64,000 nucleotides of DNA from the NCBI GenBank assembly GCA_003116995.1, contig BDSL01000074.1, positions 1 to 64,000 of the forward strand, given 5' to 3'. The DNA is from Yamagishiella unicocca. Taxonomy: Eukaryota; Chlorophyta; Chlorophyceae; Chlamydomonadales; Volvocaceae. The stretch's first letter is position 1, and each line of letters opens with the position of its first letter. Positions 55,201 through 64,000 of the stretch are shown here, one piece after another. The position numbers were made by a program, and so were the translations under genes. The notes below the pieces were generated by a model that saw only the letters and a program-made list of their open reading frames with translations, ran no database searches and was not told where the DNA came from.

Positions 55201-57592
55201 GTCACTCAACCCGTCACTCAACCCCGTCACTCAACCCGTCACTCAACCCGTCACTCAACCCCGTCACTCAACCCCCCGTCACTCAACCCCGTCACTCAAC
55301 CCGTCACTCAACCCGTCACTCAACCCCGTCACTCACCCCGTCACTCAACCCGTCACTCACTCAAACCCCGTCACTCACTCAACCACGTCACTCAACCCCG
55401 TCACTCAACCCCGTCACTCAACCCGTCACTCAACCCCTCACTCAACCCGTCACTCAACCCGTCACTCACCCGTCACTCAACCCCGTCACTCAACCACCGT
55501 CACTCAACCCGTCACTCAACCCCGTCACTCAACCCGTCACTCACCCCGTCACTCAACACTCCGTCACTCAACCCGTCACTCAACCCCGTCACTCAACCCC
55601 GTCACTCAACCCGTCACTCAACCCCGTCACTCAACCCCGTCACTCAACCCCGTCACTCAACCCCGTCACTCAACCCCCGTCACTCAACCCCGTCACTCAA
55701 CCCGTCACTCAACCCCGTCACTCAACCCCGTCACTCAACCCCGTCACTCAACCCGTCACTCAACCCGTCACTCAACCCCGTCACTCAACCCCGTCACTCA
55801 ACCCGTCACTCAACCCCGTCACTCAACCCCGTCACTCAACCCGTCACTCAACCCCGTCACTCAACCCCGTCACTCAACCCCGTCACTCAACCCCGTCACT
55901 CAACCCGTCACTCAACCCCGTCACTCAACCCCGTCACTCAACCCCGTCACTCAACCCGTCACTCAACCCCGTCACTCAACCCCGTCACTCAACCCCGTCA
56001 CTCAACCCCGTCACTCAACCCGTCACTCAACCCCGTCACTCAACCCGTCACTCAACCCCGTCACTCAACCCGTCACTCAACCCGTCACTCAACCCCGTCA
56101 CTCAACCCGTCACTCAACCCCGTCACTCAACCCGTCACTCAACCCCGTCACTCAACCCCGTCACTCAACCCGTCACTCAACCCCGTCACTCAACCCCGTC
56201 ACTCAACCCCGTCACTCAACCCCGTCACTCAACCCCGTCACTCAACCCCGTCACTCAACCCGTCACTCAACCCCGTCACTCAACCCCGTCACTCAACCCC
56301 GTCACTCAACCCCGTCACTCAACCCGTCACTCAACCCGTCACTCAACCCCGTCACTCAACCCCGTCACTCAACCCCGTCACTCAACCCCGTCACTCAACC
56401 CCGTCGACCCCGTCCCGCCGGCCTCTTGCCGCAGCTTCTGCCAGCCCTGCGCCTCCTGGCCCCGGTCTCGCTTCGGAACCAAGCTGCGGGTGCTGCTGGT
56501 CTGCGAAGTGGACACGGACAAGTGCAGCTCGGAGCCGGGGGAGGCCATGGGGGGGTGAGTGGGCGCGCCGGGGGGAGAGGGGTTATGAGAGGAAGCGCGC
56601 GGGTCGGCACTGAAGAATGAAACCGACTAGGAAACGTGGGGAGAGGGGAAGGGACGGAACGGAACGGACGGATGGCTTAGTAGTGGCTTGACCACATCCG
56701 GTGCGATACGGGGGCGCACGTGGTGCTACCAGTGCGTTGGTAGCATGAGGTGACATCGGGGCGCGGTATACGGCTGGAGAGGCCGTCATGAAGGGTGGAG
56801 CGAGGAATGGGGATTACAGAAATGGGGAGGGTTCGAGGGAAACCCGTGGATGTCCGAAAAAACGTTTAAAACAGGGGGGGTATGTGAGGACACCCCGTGG
56901 AAAGGGGGAGGGGGGGGGCGGCAGTCCCTGCAGGCTGACCCGCGGGAGCTCGTTGCGCGCATTGCTCAACGTCCTCCTGACTGGGCGTATTGCGGGACGG
57001 GCCACACCGTCGCTCCCCGACCTTGCCATGTCTTTGCGCTGGCTGGGCCTAGGGTCATTCGGTTGCCCCTGACGTTGGAACCGCACTCCGCCCCGCCCCT
57101 TCCTACCGTTCCCCGTTCTGCCCCCTGATCTCCATCTGCACCCTCCCCCCGCCCTCTCCCCCCCCCCCCCCACACACACACACCGAAGCATATGCATATG
57201 CACCAGCTACACTCCCAACGTCGAGTATTTTCCGGTCTTTTTGTACCCCCTCCCCCCCCCCACATGCGCCAACTATCCTGTCCCGTTGCGTGAAACGGTT
57301 TTTATACACCCCCTCACACACAATCTACCCCCCTCCCCCGTCCTCGCACAGCATCGCCGCGGGCGCCTCCCCGGCGCTCTCCGGCGTCGCCGCCTCGGCG
57401 CCCCTGCCTGACACGTACCTGCTGGTCCAGCGCGCGGACGCGGTGCGGCTGCTGTTCGTGTTGGTGTTCTGCGACGCGACCCGCACGGCGCGACCCGCGC
57501 GCATCAACTGGTGCACCGTCATGGTGGTCCTGTACGCGGCTTTCCTGGTGGGCAAGGCGCTGCTTGCGGCGTTCAAGGGGCACCGCTACTAG
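52264..57592 (+). CDS. PARP16: PARP16-type mono-ADP-ribosyltransferase, ER tail-anchored
   Basis: PARP16 transfers ADP-ribose from NAD+ to proteins and sits on the ER/nuclear envelope, where it modulates stress sensors in animals. Exons 52264-52378, 52833-53167, 54155-54321, 56435-56554 and 57352-57592 join in phase (1, 0, 2, 2) to give 325 residues, close to the roughly 320 of animal PARP16. Residues 1-38 are helical. Exon 2 holds the helical regulatory domain (KDFGALQHALAELP, LLQWLLHNPARRRRF). The catalytic fold shows AYHGTHLENLHSI (His161), GAGIYMSTNY (Tyr196), VLLVCEV and DTYLLVQ (Tyr268), the H-Y-Y triad of PARP16 rather than H-Y-E. Residues about 299-320 form the C-terminal membrane anchor, followed by KGHRY. 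Intron 3 starts AG|GCGCGC, a GC donor; no GT donor fits. Introns 2-4 hold minisatellites and SINE-like pieces. Confidence 0.88.
53285..53645. repeat. G-rich minisatellite in PARP16 intron 2
   Basis: Units of about 15-20 bp built on GGGAGGCGGGTGTGG, repeated across about 360 bp with runs of four to six G. It can form G-quadruplexes in the transcript. Gly/Arg-rich frames across it are artefacts. Confidence 0.88.
53876..54054. repeat. 39-bp tandem repeat in PARP16 intron 2
   Basis: Four full units and a partial one of GTCATGGTCGTACTTTGTAC... ending GGATCATGCCAC, a few substitutions apart, just upstream of exon 3. Confidence 0.9.
54399..54572 (-). mobile_element. SINE-like repeat, 3' part, in PARP16 intron 3
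   Basis: Shares with 61188-61425 the blocks TTCGAGGAAGACCCGTGGATG (in two parts), TGCTGGAGAACTGGG, CGACCTTCGGCGGC-type and AGCTAAATCG. It lacks the tRNA-like head. Confidence 0.7.
55140..56402. repeat. 12/13-bp minisatellite, about 1.26 kb, in PARP16 intron 3
   Basis: About one hundred units of CGTCACTCAACC or CGTCACTCAACCC. Mixing of 12- and 13-bp units keeps all three frames open on the plus strand, giving spurious proteins with SLNP/VTQP/RHST repeats. It ends 32 bp before exon 4. It is not the algal telomere repeat. Confidence 0.96.
56818..56870 (-). mobile_element. SINE-like repeat, short fragment, in PARP16 intron 4
   Basis: GGGTTCGAGGGAAACCCGTGGATGTC followed by AAAAAACG matches the distal part of the family at 61188-61425. 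Confidence 0.55.
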
Positions 57593-57794
57593 GTGCGGCC
57601 GAGCGCTGGGCCGCGGGGGAGGCGTGGGGGTGGGGATGTGCTGGCTGGCGGTGTCGTTGACCTGAAAAGCTGCTCATGATGGTTGGCCGTTTGTGACCGT
57701 TGTGTATGTGTGTGATTGGGGGGGGCGTCGAGGTCGGGGCCCCCTGGCGTTGCGCCTTCCCTGCCACGGGACAGTTGGGTGGTTGTTGGTATTG

Positions 57795-58030
57795 TGACAG
57801 TGGGCTCCAGACTTTAAAAGGTAGAGCGATCGGGATGGATGGTGCTAGCGGACCTGGAGCAGGCGCGCGTGAGACTTTCGCATGTTGGCATCAGTCAGTG
57901 CACACGGACTAGTGGTGGGGGGTCCTTGGGTCCTCGAGGAACGTGTTTGCTGGTGATGTAATACACGTGACGTGGTTGTAGTAACTGTTATAGTGGGCCC
58001 CAGGCCGCAAGCCATTGGGCGAAGTGGTGG
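57795..58030 (-). mobile_element. Two short LINE tail remnants
   Basis: GACAGTGGGCTCCAGACTTT at 57797 and GTAACTGTTATAGTGGGCCC at 57981 followed by CAGGCCGC both resemble the reverse complement of the family B tail. They are short and diverged. Confidence 0.55.
57957..57961 (+). terminator. Candidate polyadenylation signal TGTAA for PARP16
   Basis: First TGTAA downstream of the PARP16 stop, 365 nt away, just before a LINE tail remnant. Confidence 0.45.
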
Positions 58031-59494
58031 TGGCATCTGGACGCCATGGCGTGCGGGGAGGGGAGGGGCGAGAAGACCCGGTTACACGACATAGAAAGCG
58101 GAGGGCAGAAACTAATTGGCGCGCGGGGGGAGGGATTCTGCTGTGTTTTCTCTGTCGTACGAGGAGGGAACCGTACGGTACTGACGGACACATGGCTGCG
58201 ACTTTCTTTTTTCCAGCTGTCGCTTCCCTTCCCTATGCTTAACAACGATCCGGCATGCTTCATCGGGCTCATTTTGAATATCGTGCCTGCTCCGGTCTGT
58301 CGTACACTCGTACAATTGGGTTCCAAGAGCCCGCGTGAGCGATCTGGGTCAGCTCTCGCGCCCGGGACATGTGCTCTATCCTGAGTAGCGCAAAAGCGTC
58401 GGCAGGTGTGACCTGATGTGACCGGAATCGGTTAGTTACCTGGCGAGGACATACGCTGCGTTTGGCAACACCTAAACACCGGCTTGATCAGGTGGCGAAC
58501 GTCGGCTCAGTAGTCGTGGTGAATTTAGCACGTGTATTGTGCTGCCGGCGCTTCGGTACAGTGCGTAGAGGCGCTGAGAGGGAGGGCCCAGCCGCGCGCG
58601 GCGCGGTGCGGCAGTGGCAGGCAATGGCTATGGTTCTAATGTACGCCGGGACCGAGTACGATGCGGCAGGCCTTTGGGGCAAGGCGCCGTGCCTTGCTGC
58701 TCATGGAGTGACCTCGCGCGTGCCAATATTCCATAACCCAGTTATTATAAGAAATTTCTGAGGTCGGCCTGACCAGGCGACACCTTTGGGGCCTCGACAG
58801 AACGGGAAGTAGCTGCATAACAACAGACGGTGCCTAGGCATGCAGGACGTGCAGGACGTGTTCGCTATGCACTCATCATCTTGTTCTTTACCTCAAGTCC
58901 GCGAGAGGTATTTTTCCTCCCTGGTGTGTCGCGCTGGAGCCTGAGGTACAATGAAATCCCTTGAAAGCCTTTGGATTGGTGGAAGGGAAGACCTTTCTGG
59001 CCAGTGATCAGCAGAATGCGAGTATTACAGGGGATCAGCAGGGCATGGCCGCGTGACTCCTCCAAGCCGAGCAATTACCGAGGATATTCTGGCGGGTCGA
59101 GGGATCGTGAAACAATCCCAGAATTGACCTCCTCGCAAACACATCCGCCCCTACTACACACCCTTGACCCAGGGCCCCTACGACAATTCTGCTTGCCAGG
59201 TCTCACTTCCCATCGCCGCTTGTCGTTACCTACATGCACATACCTATTTTGCGCATGCGCCTCGTGCGCTCGCAGAGCCCGCAAACAGCACGAGCCGCAC
59301 GAGCCCGCAAACGTTCGGAGCCCCAGCGCGGATTTCCGCAACCCGCAAGTCAATCGACATTCTGATAAATTCCATGCTTCGAGGCTCAAAATAAGGCCCA
59401 GTCCTTGCCCACAGCGCTTCAGCTCGTTGCACATCGCGAGCAGTGGGCAAGCCGGCCAGTCAGGGTCAACTTGCGACCCCATCCAACATGCAGT
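58031..59494. other. No gene recognised
   Basis: Frames of 60-220 codons exist, mostly Pro/Ser/Arg-rich and without domain patterns. A minus-strand stretch near 59440-59320 reads VQRAEALWARTGPYFEP and EFIRMSIDLRVAEIRAG, which looks protein-like but has no usable splice signals that I can find. Confidence 0.4.
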
Positions 59495-60040
59495 TCAGCC
59501 TACAACATCAACCTGGTCGATGAGAATACGAAAAGCAGTCAGTGCATCAGCGTCCCCGCGCTGCAGGTCGTGTAAAACAAGAAAGAACATGCCGTGCGCA
59601 AGGAGTACATGCGGGGGGTGCATCATGCGGTGATGGCGGAGCCGTGCAGCTTCTTCAGAATGGCAATACAAGCTGCGAGGTTTGTTCGTCACTACTAACC
59701 CAATTGCGGTCCCAAGGTCATGAGGTAGAACGGTACGAACATTAGAATGAAAAGACCGAAGAGCGATTGACCGGCACGTGATGCATCCTTTCGATGCAAC
59801 TCATAAACTTGCGTACTCTCGCGCAGCCTAGAACCGCCCTGCCTGCCACCACCGCCCCTCAGCGGCCCCAATACCTTCTCTTCCAGCCGGCCCCAAGGCG
59901 TGACCACATTCCTCGCCAGCCTCCGGCCCACAGCCTCGAATCTTCCTCCCACGCAATGCCCCGTCTGCTGGACCATCAGAACCGTCACGCTACAGTACGG
60001 GCCTGGGTGCTCGCCGAACTCATTGCGAATTCGTTGCCCC
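59495..60040 (-). other. Uncertain minus-strand coding segments
   Basis: Three pieces have protein-like composition. About 60039-59880 reads VLMVQQTGHCVGGRFEAVG and ARNVVTPWGRLEEK, ending at AAG|GTATTG. About 59829-59695 reads STQVYELHRKDASRAG, then a hydrophobic helix FGLFILMFVPFYLM and a stop. About 59680-59530 reads HPPHVLLAHGMFFLVLHDLQ and ALTAFRILIDQ. They may be exons of a gene, or the 3' UTR of the gene that stops at 60046. No family recognised. Confidence 0.3.
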
Positions 60041-60045
60041 ACTCA

Positions 60046-61147
60046 TCACAAGTGCTTATCTGCTTGCTTAGGTGTAGAAGACATACCACCGCCCGTCACG
60101 CCTCGTCTCCCAGCCGCAACCCCTGCTCGATGAGTCATGATGCACGCTGCCGCCACCGCCGCCAGCACCACCGCACCAGCCGTGGCCGCGAGCAGCTGGC
60201 CCCCGTGCGACTGGTGCGGGGCAGGTAGGCTGGCAGCCGGCTGGCTGGTGGTGTGCGGCTCGGATGCGTATCCTGAGAGGGGTGGTTGAGAGGTGGTTGG
60301 GTACCGGAGCGAAGCGGAGCATGAGCCCTTGGCCTACCTCCCGGCACAAATGCATCCCTGTACGCCAAACAATGCCGTCACAATGTTTCATATCCTACAA
60401 AGCCCGCGGTTCCTCAACAGGAGGAAGCAGTCGTAACTTAGGACTCTGCAGCGCGTAGCGCTGCCGCTACGCCAGCGCAAACCTACGCCCTCATTCCCAG
60501 CCGATAACGTTTTCCTTCACCTCGCAACCTATTTTCGTCGCGCAGGCCGTACGACACAAGAGGCCGCTGCAGCAGCCGTGCGCAGGCAGTGCCTGGACGG
60601 CTGGGCCGGGTACACACAACAACGTCCGAACGTCGTGCGGTCTAGAGGGAGGCGCCGACGAGACATCTTTTAAAGTAAACGGTTTCACGCGATATATCTC
60701 GACCCGCCGGGCGCAGACAGCCAAGTGTGCGCAATTGTTGCTTTTACTGCTGCTGTTTCTGTTGCTGCTTCTGCTGCTGTTGCTGTTACCATTGCTGCCG
60801 CTGCTTCCCTCAGCCGCTCAGGAGGTTGTGAGTGGGCTCCAGGGGCCGCGCCCTCAGCTGACCCACCGCCGCCGCGCGCTGCCTCCCGTTCGGCCTTCGC
60901 TCCTCTTACCCGCTCCTCCGCCTTCCATCCACAGCCGTGCGGCAGATGCCGGCCAAGGCACTCCGCCGGCGCGGCCGTCAGCGACGCCTCCGTCGACGCC
61001 GCTGCTGCTGGACCCGGCCTGCCTGCTTCCGTGCTGCCGCGGTGGCGCCAGCGCCCCCAGCTCCTCGCCCCCCGGGCCCATCTCCTCCACCTCCACGTAC
61101 TTGAGGGTGGCCAGGAAGGTCTCCAAGTCCGCAACAGCAGCAAACAC
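60046..61147 (-). CDS. 3' exons of an unrecognised gene with a C-terminal hydrophobic segment
   Basis: Two exons join in phase. 61147-60910 has acceptor GCTCAG|GTG and donor GCGG|GTAAGA, and encodes VFAAVADLETFLATLKYVEV and EEMGPGGEELGALAPP, then Gly/Ser/Ala-rich residues. 60272-60046 has acceptor CTCTCAG|GAT and encodes a Ser/Pro/His linker, then QLLAATAGAVVLAAVAAACIM, a probable membrane helix, and a basic tail ending SSTPKQADKHL with a TGA stop. The helix followed by a short basic tail suggests a tail-anchored or single-pass protein. Upstream, a small exon near 61578-61546 (KESALSGLTTS, phase 0) is possible but its donor is weak. The 5' part is not resolved. Confidence 0.5.
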
Positions 61148-61187
61148 CTGAGCACGGAGGGGTGGTGGCTTAGTGTATTGATACATG

Positions 61188-61425
61188 CTAAGGGAAGGGG
61201 TTCGAGGAAGACCCGTGGATGCCAGAAAAAACGAGATGCATGCTGGAGAACTGGGTTGGGGATACGAAAGCCGAAGGTCGTAAGTTGACCTTCGGCGGCT
61301 AAGCTAAATCGGGAATCGGCTAAGGGAAGGGGTGGGGTGGGAATACCCACCCGGTGCCTGTAGACACCAACAGCACTAGTAGGCTGCGTGCCAACCGACT
61401 CCGCCACCCAGCTACAGTGTTCAAA
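61188..61425 (-). mobile_element. tRNA-derived SINE-like element
   Basis: On the minus strand it starts with GGTGGCGGAGTCGGTTGGCA, the D-arm/A-box type of tRNA-Leu or tRNA-Ser, then a decayed T-arm region. A body of about 130 bp with a hairpin (CCGAAGGTC...GACCTTCGG) ends AGACCC...CGTGGGTC-type sequence near 61200. The body recurs at 54399-54572 and in part at 56818-56870. It lies in or just upstream of the minus-strand gene. Confidence 0.6.
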
Positions 61426-62339
61426 AGGCGCTAAACAAAACACCGCTGCAGCATACGTTTATCCTTGAAATGCGGTAACGAGCCAGCCACAGCCAGCGGC
61501 AGCAGCGGAATGCATGACGGTTACCGCCCAACCACCGAAGTCGTAAGGCCCGACAGCGCCGACTCCTTCTGCGCCCTATCTAGTCGGTGCCCTCAGGGAA
61601 CCCTCGCTGCAGTACGACATCTTCCGTTTCCCCCATGCGGTTTGGGATCCCTCCTCCCACCGTCCACCCATCAACTCGTCACCCCTCTCGGTAACCGCGG
61701 GTTTCCTCGCTCGTTATCCTCGCGCCAGCCCCGCCCGTGTCCCGCCCGCCCATTCGCACCAGATGCACTGGCCCCCACTCCAGTGCGTGGGCAGCTCGCT
61801 GGCATCGCAGCACCTTTGGCAGGCCGCGCAGCGAGTAGAGGAACTGGGAGCCGTGCAGCAGCTGCAGCCTGGTCCGTGCGAGGAGTGCCAGGAGCGAGGA
61901 AGAGGAAGATCGGGAGGCAGGCAAGGGACAGGGCTGAGGCTTGTTGCGGTAGCGCTGGGTGGGGCCTTTGCAGGTCTGACGGGTTGACGGAAAAGCGGAG
62001 AGACGGGCAAAACGTGCGCCTTTTCGGCACGTCTAAATGGTCGTGCTGCGAAAAGCCCTCCTGTGCCCATCAGCACCTTGGATAGCGCCTGGCCATCCCT
62101 GTATCTCGGCTGTTTACCTGCGTTTTCGAGGCCTTCACGCCCTTTTATCGTTTCAAACGTACGTGTGCAACAATAAGTTGGGCCCCACCTCCGCACCCAG
62201 CGCAGCTCGGTGGGCTTGCAATGATCGGCTGAGAGGTTCTGAGCTTCTGACGGAATGGGGCCGGTTTCCTCTTCGACAGCGCCCGTCCAGTGGTCACGGT
62301 TTCCGGTTCGTAAATCTAGTTAGGTGACCTTAAACCTTG
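61426..62339. other. No gene model supported
   Basis: A minus-strand segment near 61870-61790 reads LQLLHGSQFLYSLRGLPK and could be an exon of the gene to the left, but the splice signals around it are weak. Confidence 0.4.
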
Positions 62340-63484
62340 TCAGCTGTTCCGGGTACGGTATAGCACCAAAAATCGGCTAGCACATGGGACTGATGCCCAC
62401 ATATGTGCTTTCGTATGTTCCCTGCATCTCTGCACTACTCCCGGCTGTACCCTTGTTCCTTTGAGTTCTTGCCTGTAGGAAAGACAGCCAGGTCGCTTGC
62501 GACTGAATTTGGGCGAAGGCGGCTCATATTTGAAGCTCATCTGCTGGTCGGAGCCAAGGGGTGACAGAGTGTAGCCTGGGGGTCGAGTGGAGACGAGCGG
62601 AGGACGGGCGAAAGGGATGAGCTGGGACTGACGCAATGCGATGACGCACGGCGATTGGCTGTCGCCGAAGGGCTCAGCCAGCTAGCAAGTTCCAGGTATG
62701 AACATATACCTGAAGCCGTGCTTGACACTTCTGCCAGGAAGCCCTCGCACATGATGGTCGGCCTGAAGCCGGACCTTGCTTTACTGAGTTCCTTTACTAG
62801 AAATACTTGTCGCCGAGCGCCCAACAAAGCTTTGCTTGCCAGACTAGGCACCTCGAAGCCATCCTCGTCGGAGTCATCGGGGTCTGTATAAATGTCAATA
62901 GCTCCTTCAACGTCTTCGCTGTCCAGGTCCAGAAGACCGGCGGTCAAATCGTCTGAATCACAGGACATACATTAAGGTGATGTTTTAGTTCTCAATGGAT
63001 GTTACCGGCACAGAACTTGGAGGCAGACTTTGGGGGAAAGGTAGGGTGGGCAGTCTGCTGCGGCCTGGCTACCCTGGTTTCTCACGTCGTATGGCTTTTA
63101 CAACATTATATAATCCAACGCTTACCTGATGTTCCGGAGCGATCCTTGTCGCCAGCGTCCTCGCTTCGCCGCATGAGCTTCACGGGGCGGACCCGAGCTG
63201 CGCGAACGACTGTCCGCCCCTTTGGGCTCGGGTTCCTGGAATTACTGTCTTGATCAGACTCGCCTGTCCTTCTATCTGTGTGCCATGTATCCACCAAAGC
63301 TGACACTCGCGCTCATTAAAAGTCCTAAAGTGTGAGAGCGCAAGAATATGGGCAAATAGTATTCTAACACCACACTGACGGCTGAGTGAATACCTATCTT
63401 GTCACTGTGCAATAGCAAACGGCTGCCAGCAGGATCCGTCCATACTGTACGGCAGTGTATTGCCGGCAGCCCGGCATGAATCAT
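62340..63484 (-). CDS. Unrecognised acidic 239-residue protein, four exons
   Basis: Minus-strand exons 63484-63394, 63275-63126, 62952-62710 and 62575-62340 join in phase 1 each time, with donors G|GTATTC, CAG|GTAAGC and CAG|GTATAT and acceptors CACACAG, GATTCAG and CCCCCAG. The 720-nt reading frame starts at ATG 63484 and ends at TGA 62340. Residues 1-30 include TDPAGSRLLLHSDKI. Residues 31-80 are basic and Ser/Arg-rich. Residues about 81-115 are strongly acidic (LLDLDSEDVEGAIDIYTDPD, DDSDEDGFEV). A mixed segment (RRQVFLVKELSKARSGF) follows, then YEPPSPKFSRKRPG near the C-terminus. The layout resembles a disordered nuclear or regulatory protein, but no domain is recognised. Further 5' exons are possible. 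Confidence 0.6.
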
Positions 63485-64000
63485 GAAGGCTGCAACGTTA
63501 GAATGCCATTACGTGCCTCGGAAATTTGCGACATCAGCAATGCCATCACATTTCATCACAGCGTCGCCCGCCACCGTTACGGCCTACACAGTGTCGCCGG
63601 GGCACTCACGGCAACACTCAGCAAGCTCAAGCGTTATTCGATTATAACATGTTGGTTATCCACATATCACTTGACGGCCAGGGCGTGCGGATAGTCACAG
63701 TGCGCGAGGGCGCTATAAGGGCACTGTGCGCGAGGCAAAACTCGGGTATAACGAGAGGAACGATTTCATCATGCAATCCTACAACCACCAGCTTGCTTAT
63801 ACCTTGGTGCAAGCAGTTGCGACTGCGGCAACTGATAAATAAATCGCTAAACAGTTCACATTTTGCCATCGCGAGTTCAAGAAGTACAGTAGATTGAGAA
63901 AATAAAGCGCATGAGGACTGCGGGTTTAAGCAGATGTGACTTGCGGATGTGTCATTGTCGCCGTCAACGTTTTCGTCGTTTCCTGATCGAAACTATCCAG
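63485..64000. other. No gene recognised
   Basis: Upstream region of the acidic-protein gene. Frames here are short, and no repeats or RNA patterns were seen. Confidence 0.5.

Noticed and set aside
55140..56402. Interstitial telomere repeat
   Set aside because: The unit CGTCACTCAACC(C) does not match TTTTAGGG or its complement.
54709..56613. Three overlapping plus-strand frames of 500-634 codons with SLNP/VTQP/RHST repeats
   Set aside because: Produced by the 12/13-bp minisatellite inside PARP16 intron 3; the flanking real exons use other boundaries.

Overview
The window looks like nuclear DNA of a volvocine (Chlamydomonas-like) green alga. The pointers are GC-rich coding exons, introns that mostly fit GT...GCAG, TGTAA motifs downstream of stop codons, a giant Ser-Pro/hydroxyproline-type wall protein, an intron-containing nuclear tRNA-Asp, a U6 snRNA gene with a T-run terminator, and a retrotransposon set (L1-type LINEs, Ty3-type and DIRS-type fragments, tRNA-derived SINE-like repeats). 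The species cannot be named from sequence alone. Gene models were built by eye from open frames, splice signals and intron phase.

Left half (1 to about 31.4 kb): a transposon and satellite mosaic. It holds minisatellites (1.5-2.1, 3.3-4.2 kb), a 113-bp satellite (6.3-7.5 kb), many 5'-truncated copies of two related LINE families that share a CCACTGTAAC 3' terminal motif, one apparently intact LINE (21.59-27.30 kb, 1685-codon endonuclease/reverse transcriptase), an integrase remnant (13.2-14.0 kb), and a DIRS-like gag/RT remnant (28.8-31.0 kb). A block of about 3.6 kb (14.95-18.58 kb) is repeated at 19.65-28.16 kb. The LINE sits inside the second copy, which has lost the tRNA-Glu gene. Both copies keep an intron-containing tRNA-Asp. 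An intact U6 snRNA gene lies at 4.58 kb between two inverted LINE 3' ends.

Right half (about 32.6-64 kb): protein genes. (1) 32.9-45.45 kb, plus strand: a seven-exon gene for a protein of about 3100 residues, with a hydrophobic N-terminal segment, a galactose-binding-like module, about 1800 residues of Pro-rich repeats, one transmembrane helix and a cytoplasmic tail of about 665 residues; every intron is phase 0. (2) 51.94-47.13 kb, minus strand: an augmin subunit 6 (HAUS6/AUG6) gene. (3) 52.26-57.59 kb, plus strand: a five-exon PARP16-type ER mono-ADP-ribosyltransferase of 325 residues. Genes 2 and 3 diverge from a 319-bp shared promoter. The PARP16 introns are swollen by minisatellites, and one uses a GC donor. 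(4) 61.15-60.05 kb, minus strand: the 3' part of an unrecognised gene with a C-terminal hydrophobic segment. (5) 63.48-62.34 kb, minus strand: a four-exon gene for an unrecognised acidic 239-residue protein.

No CRISPR, prokaryotic operon or phage features are present. The most novel candidates are the giant wall-to-cytoplasm protein, the reconstructed PARP16 gene with its GC-AG satellite intron, and the LINE family bounded by (TC)n tracts.
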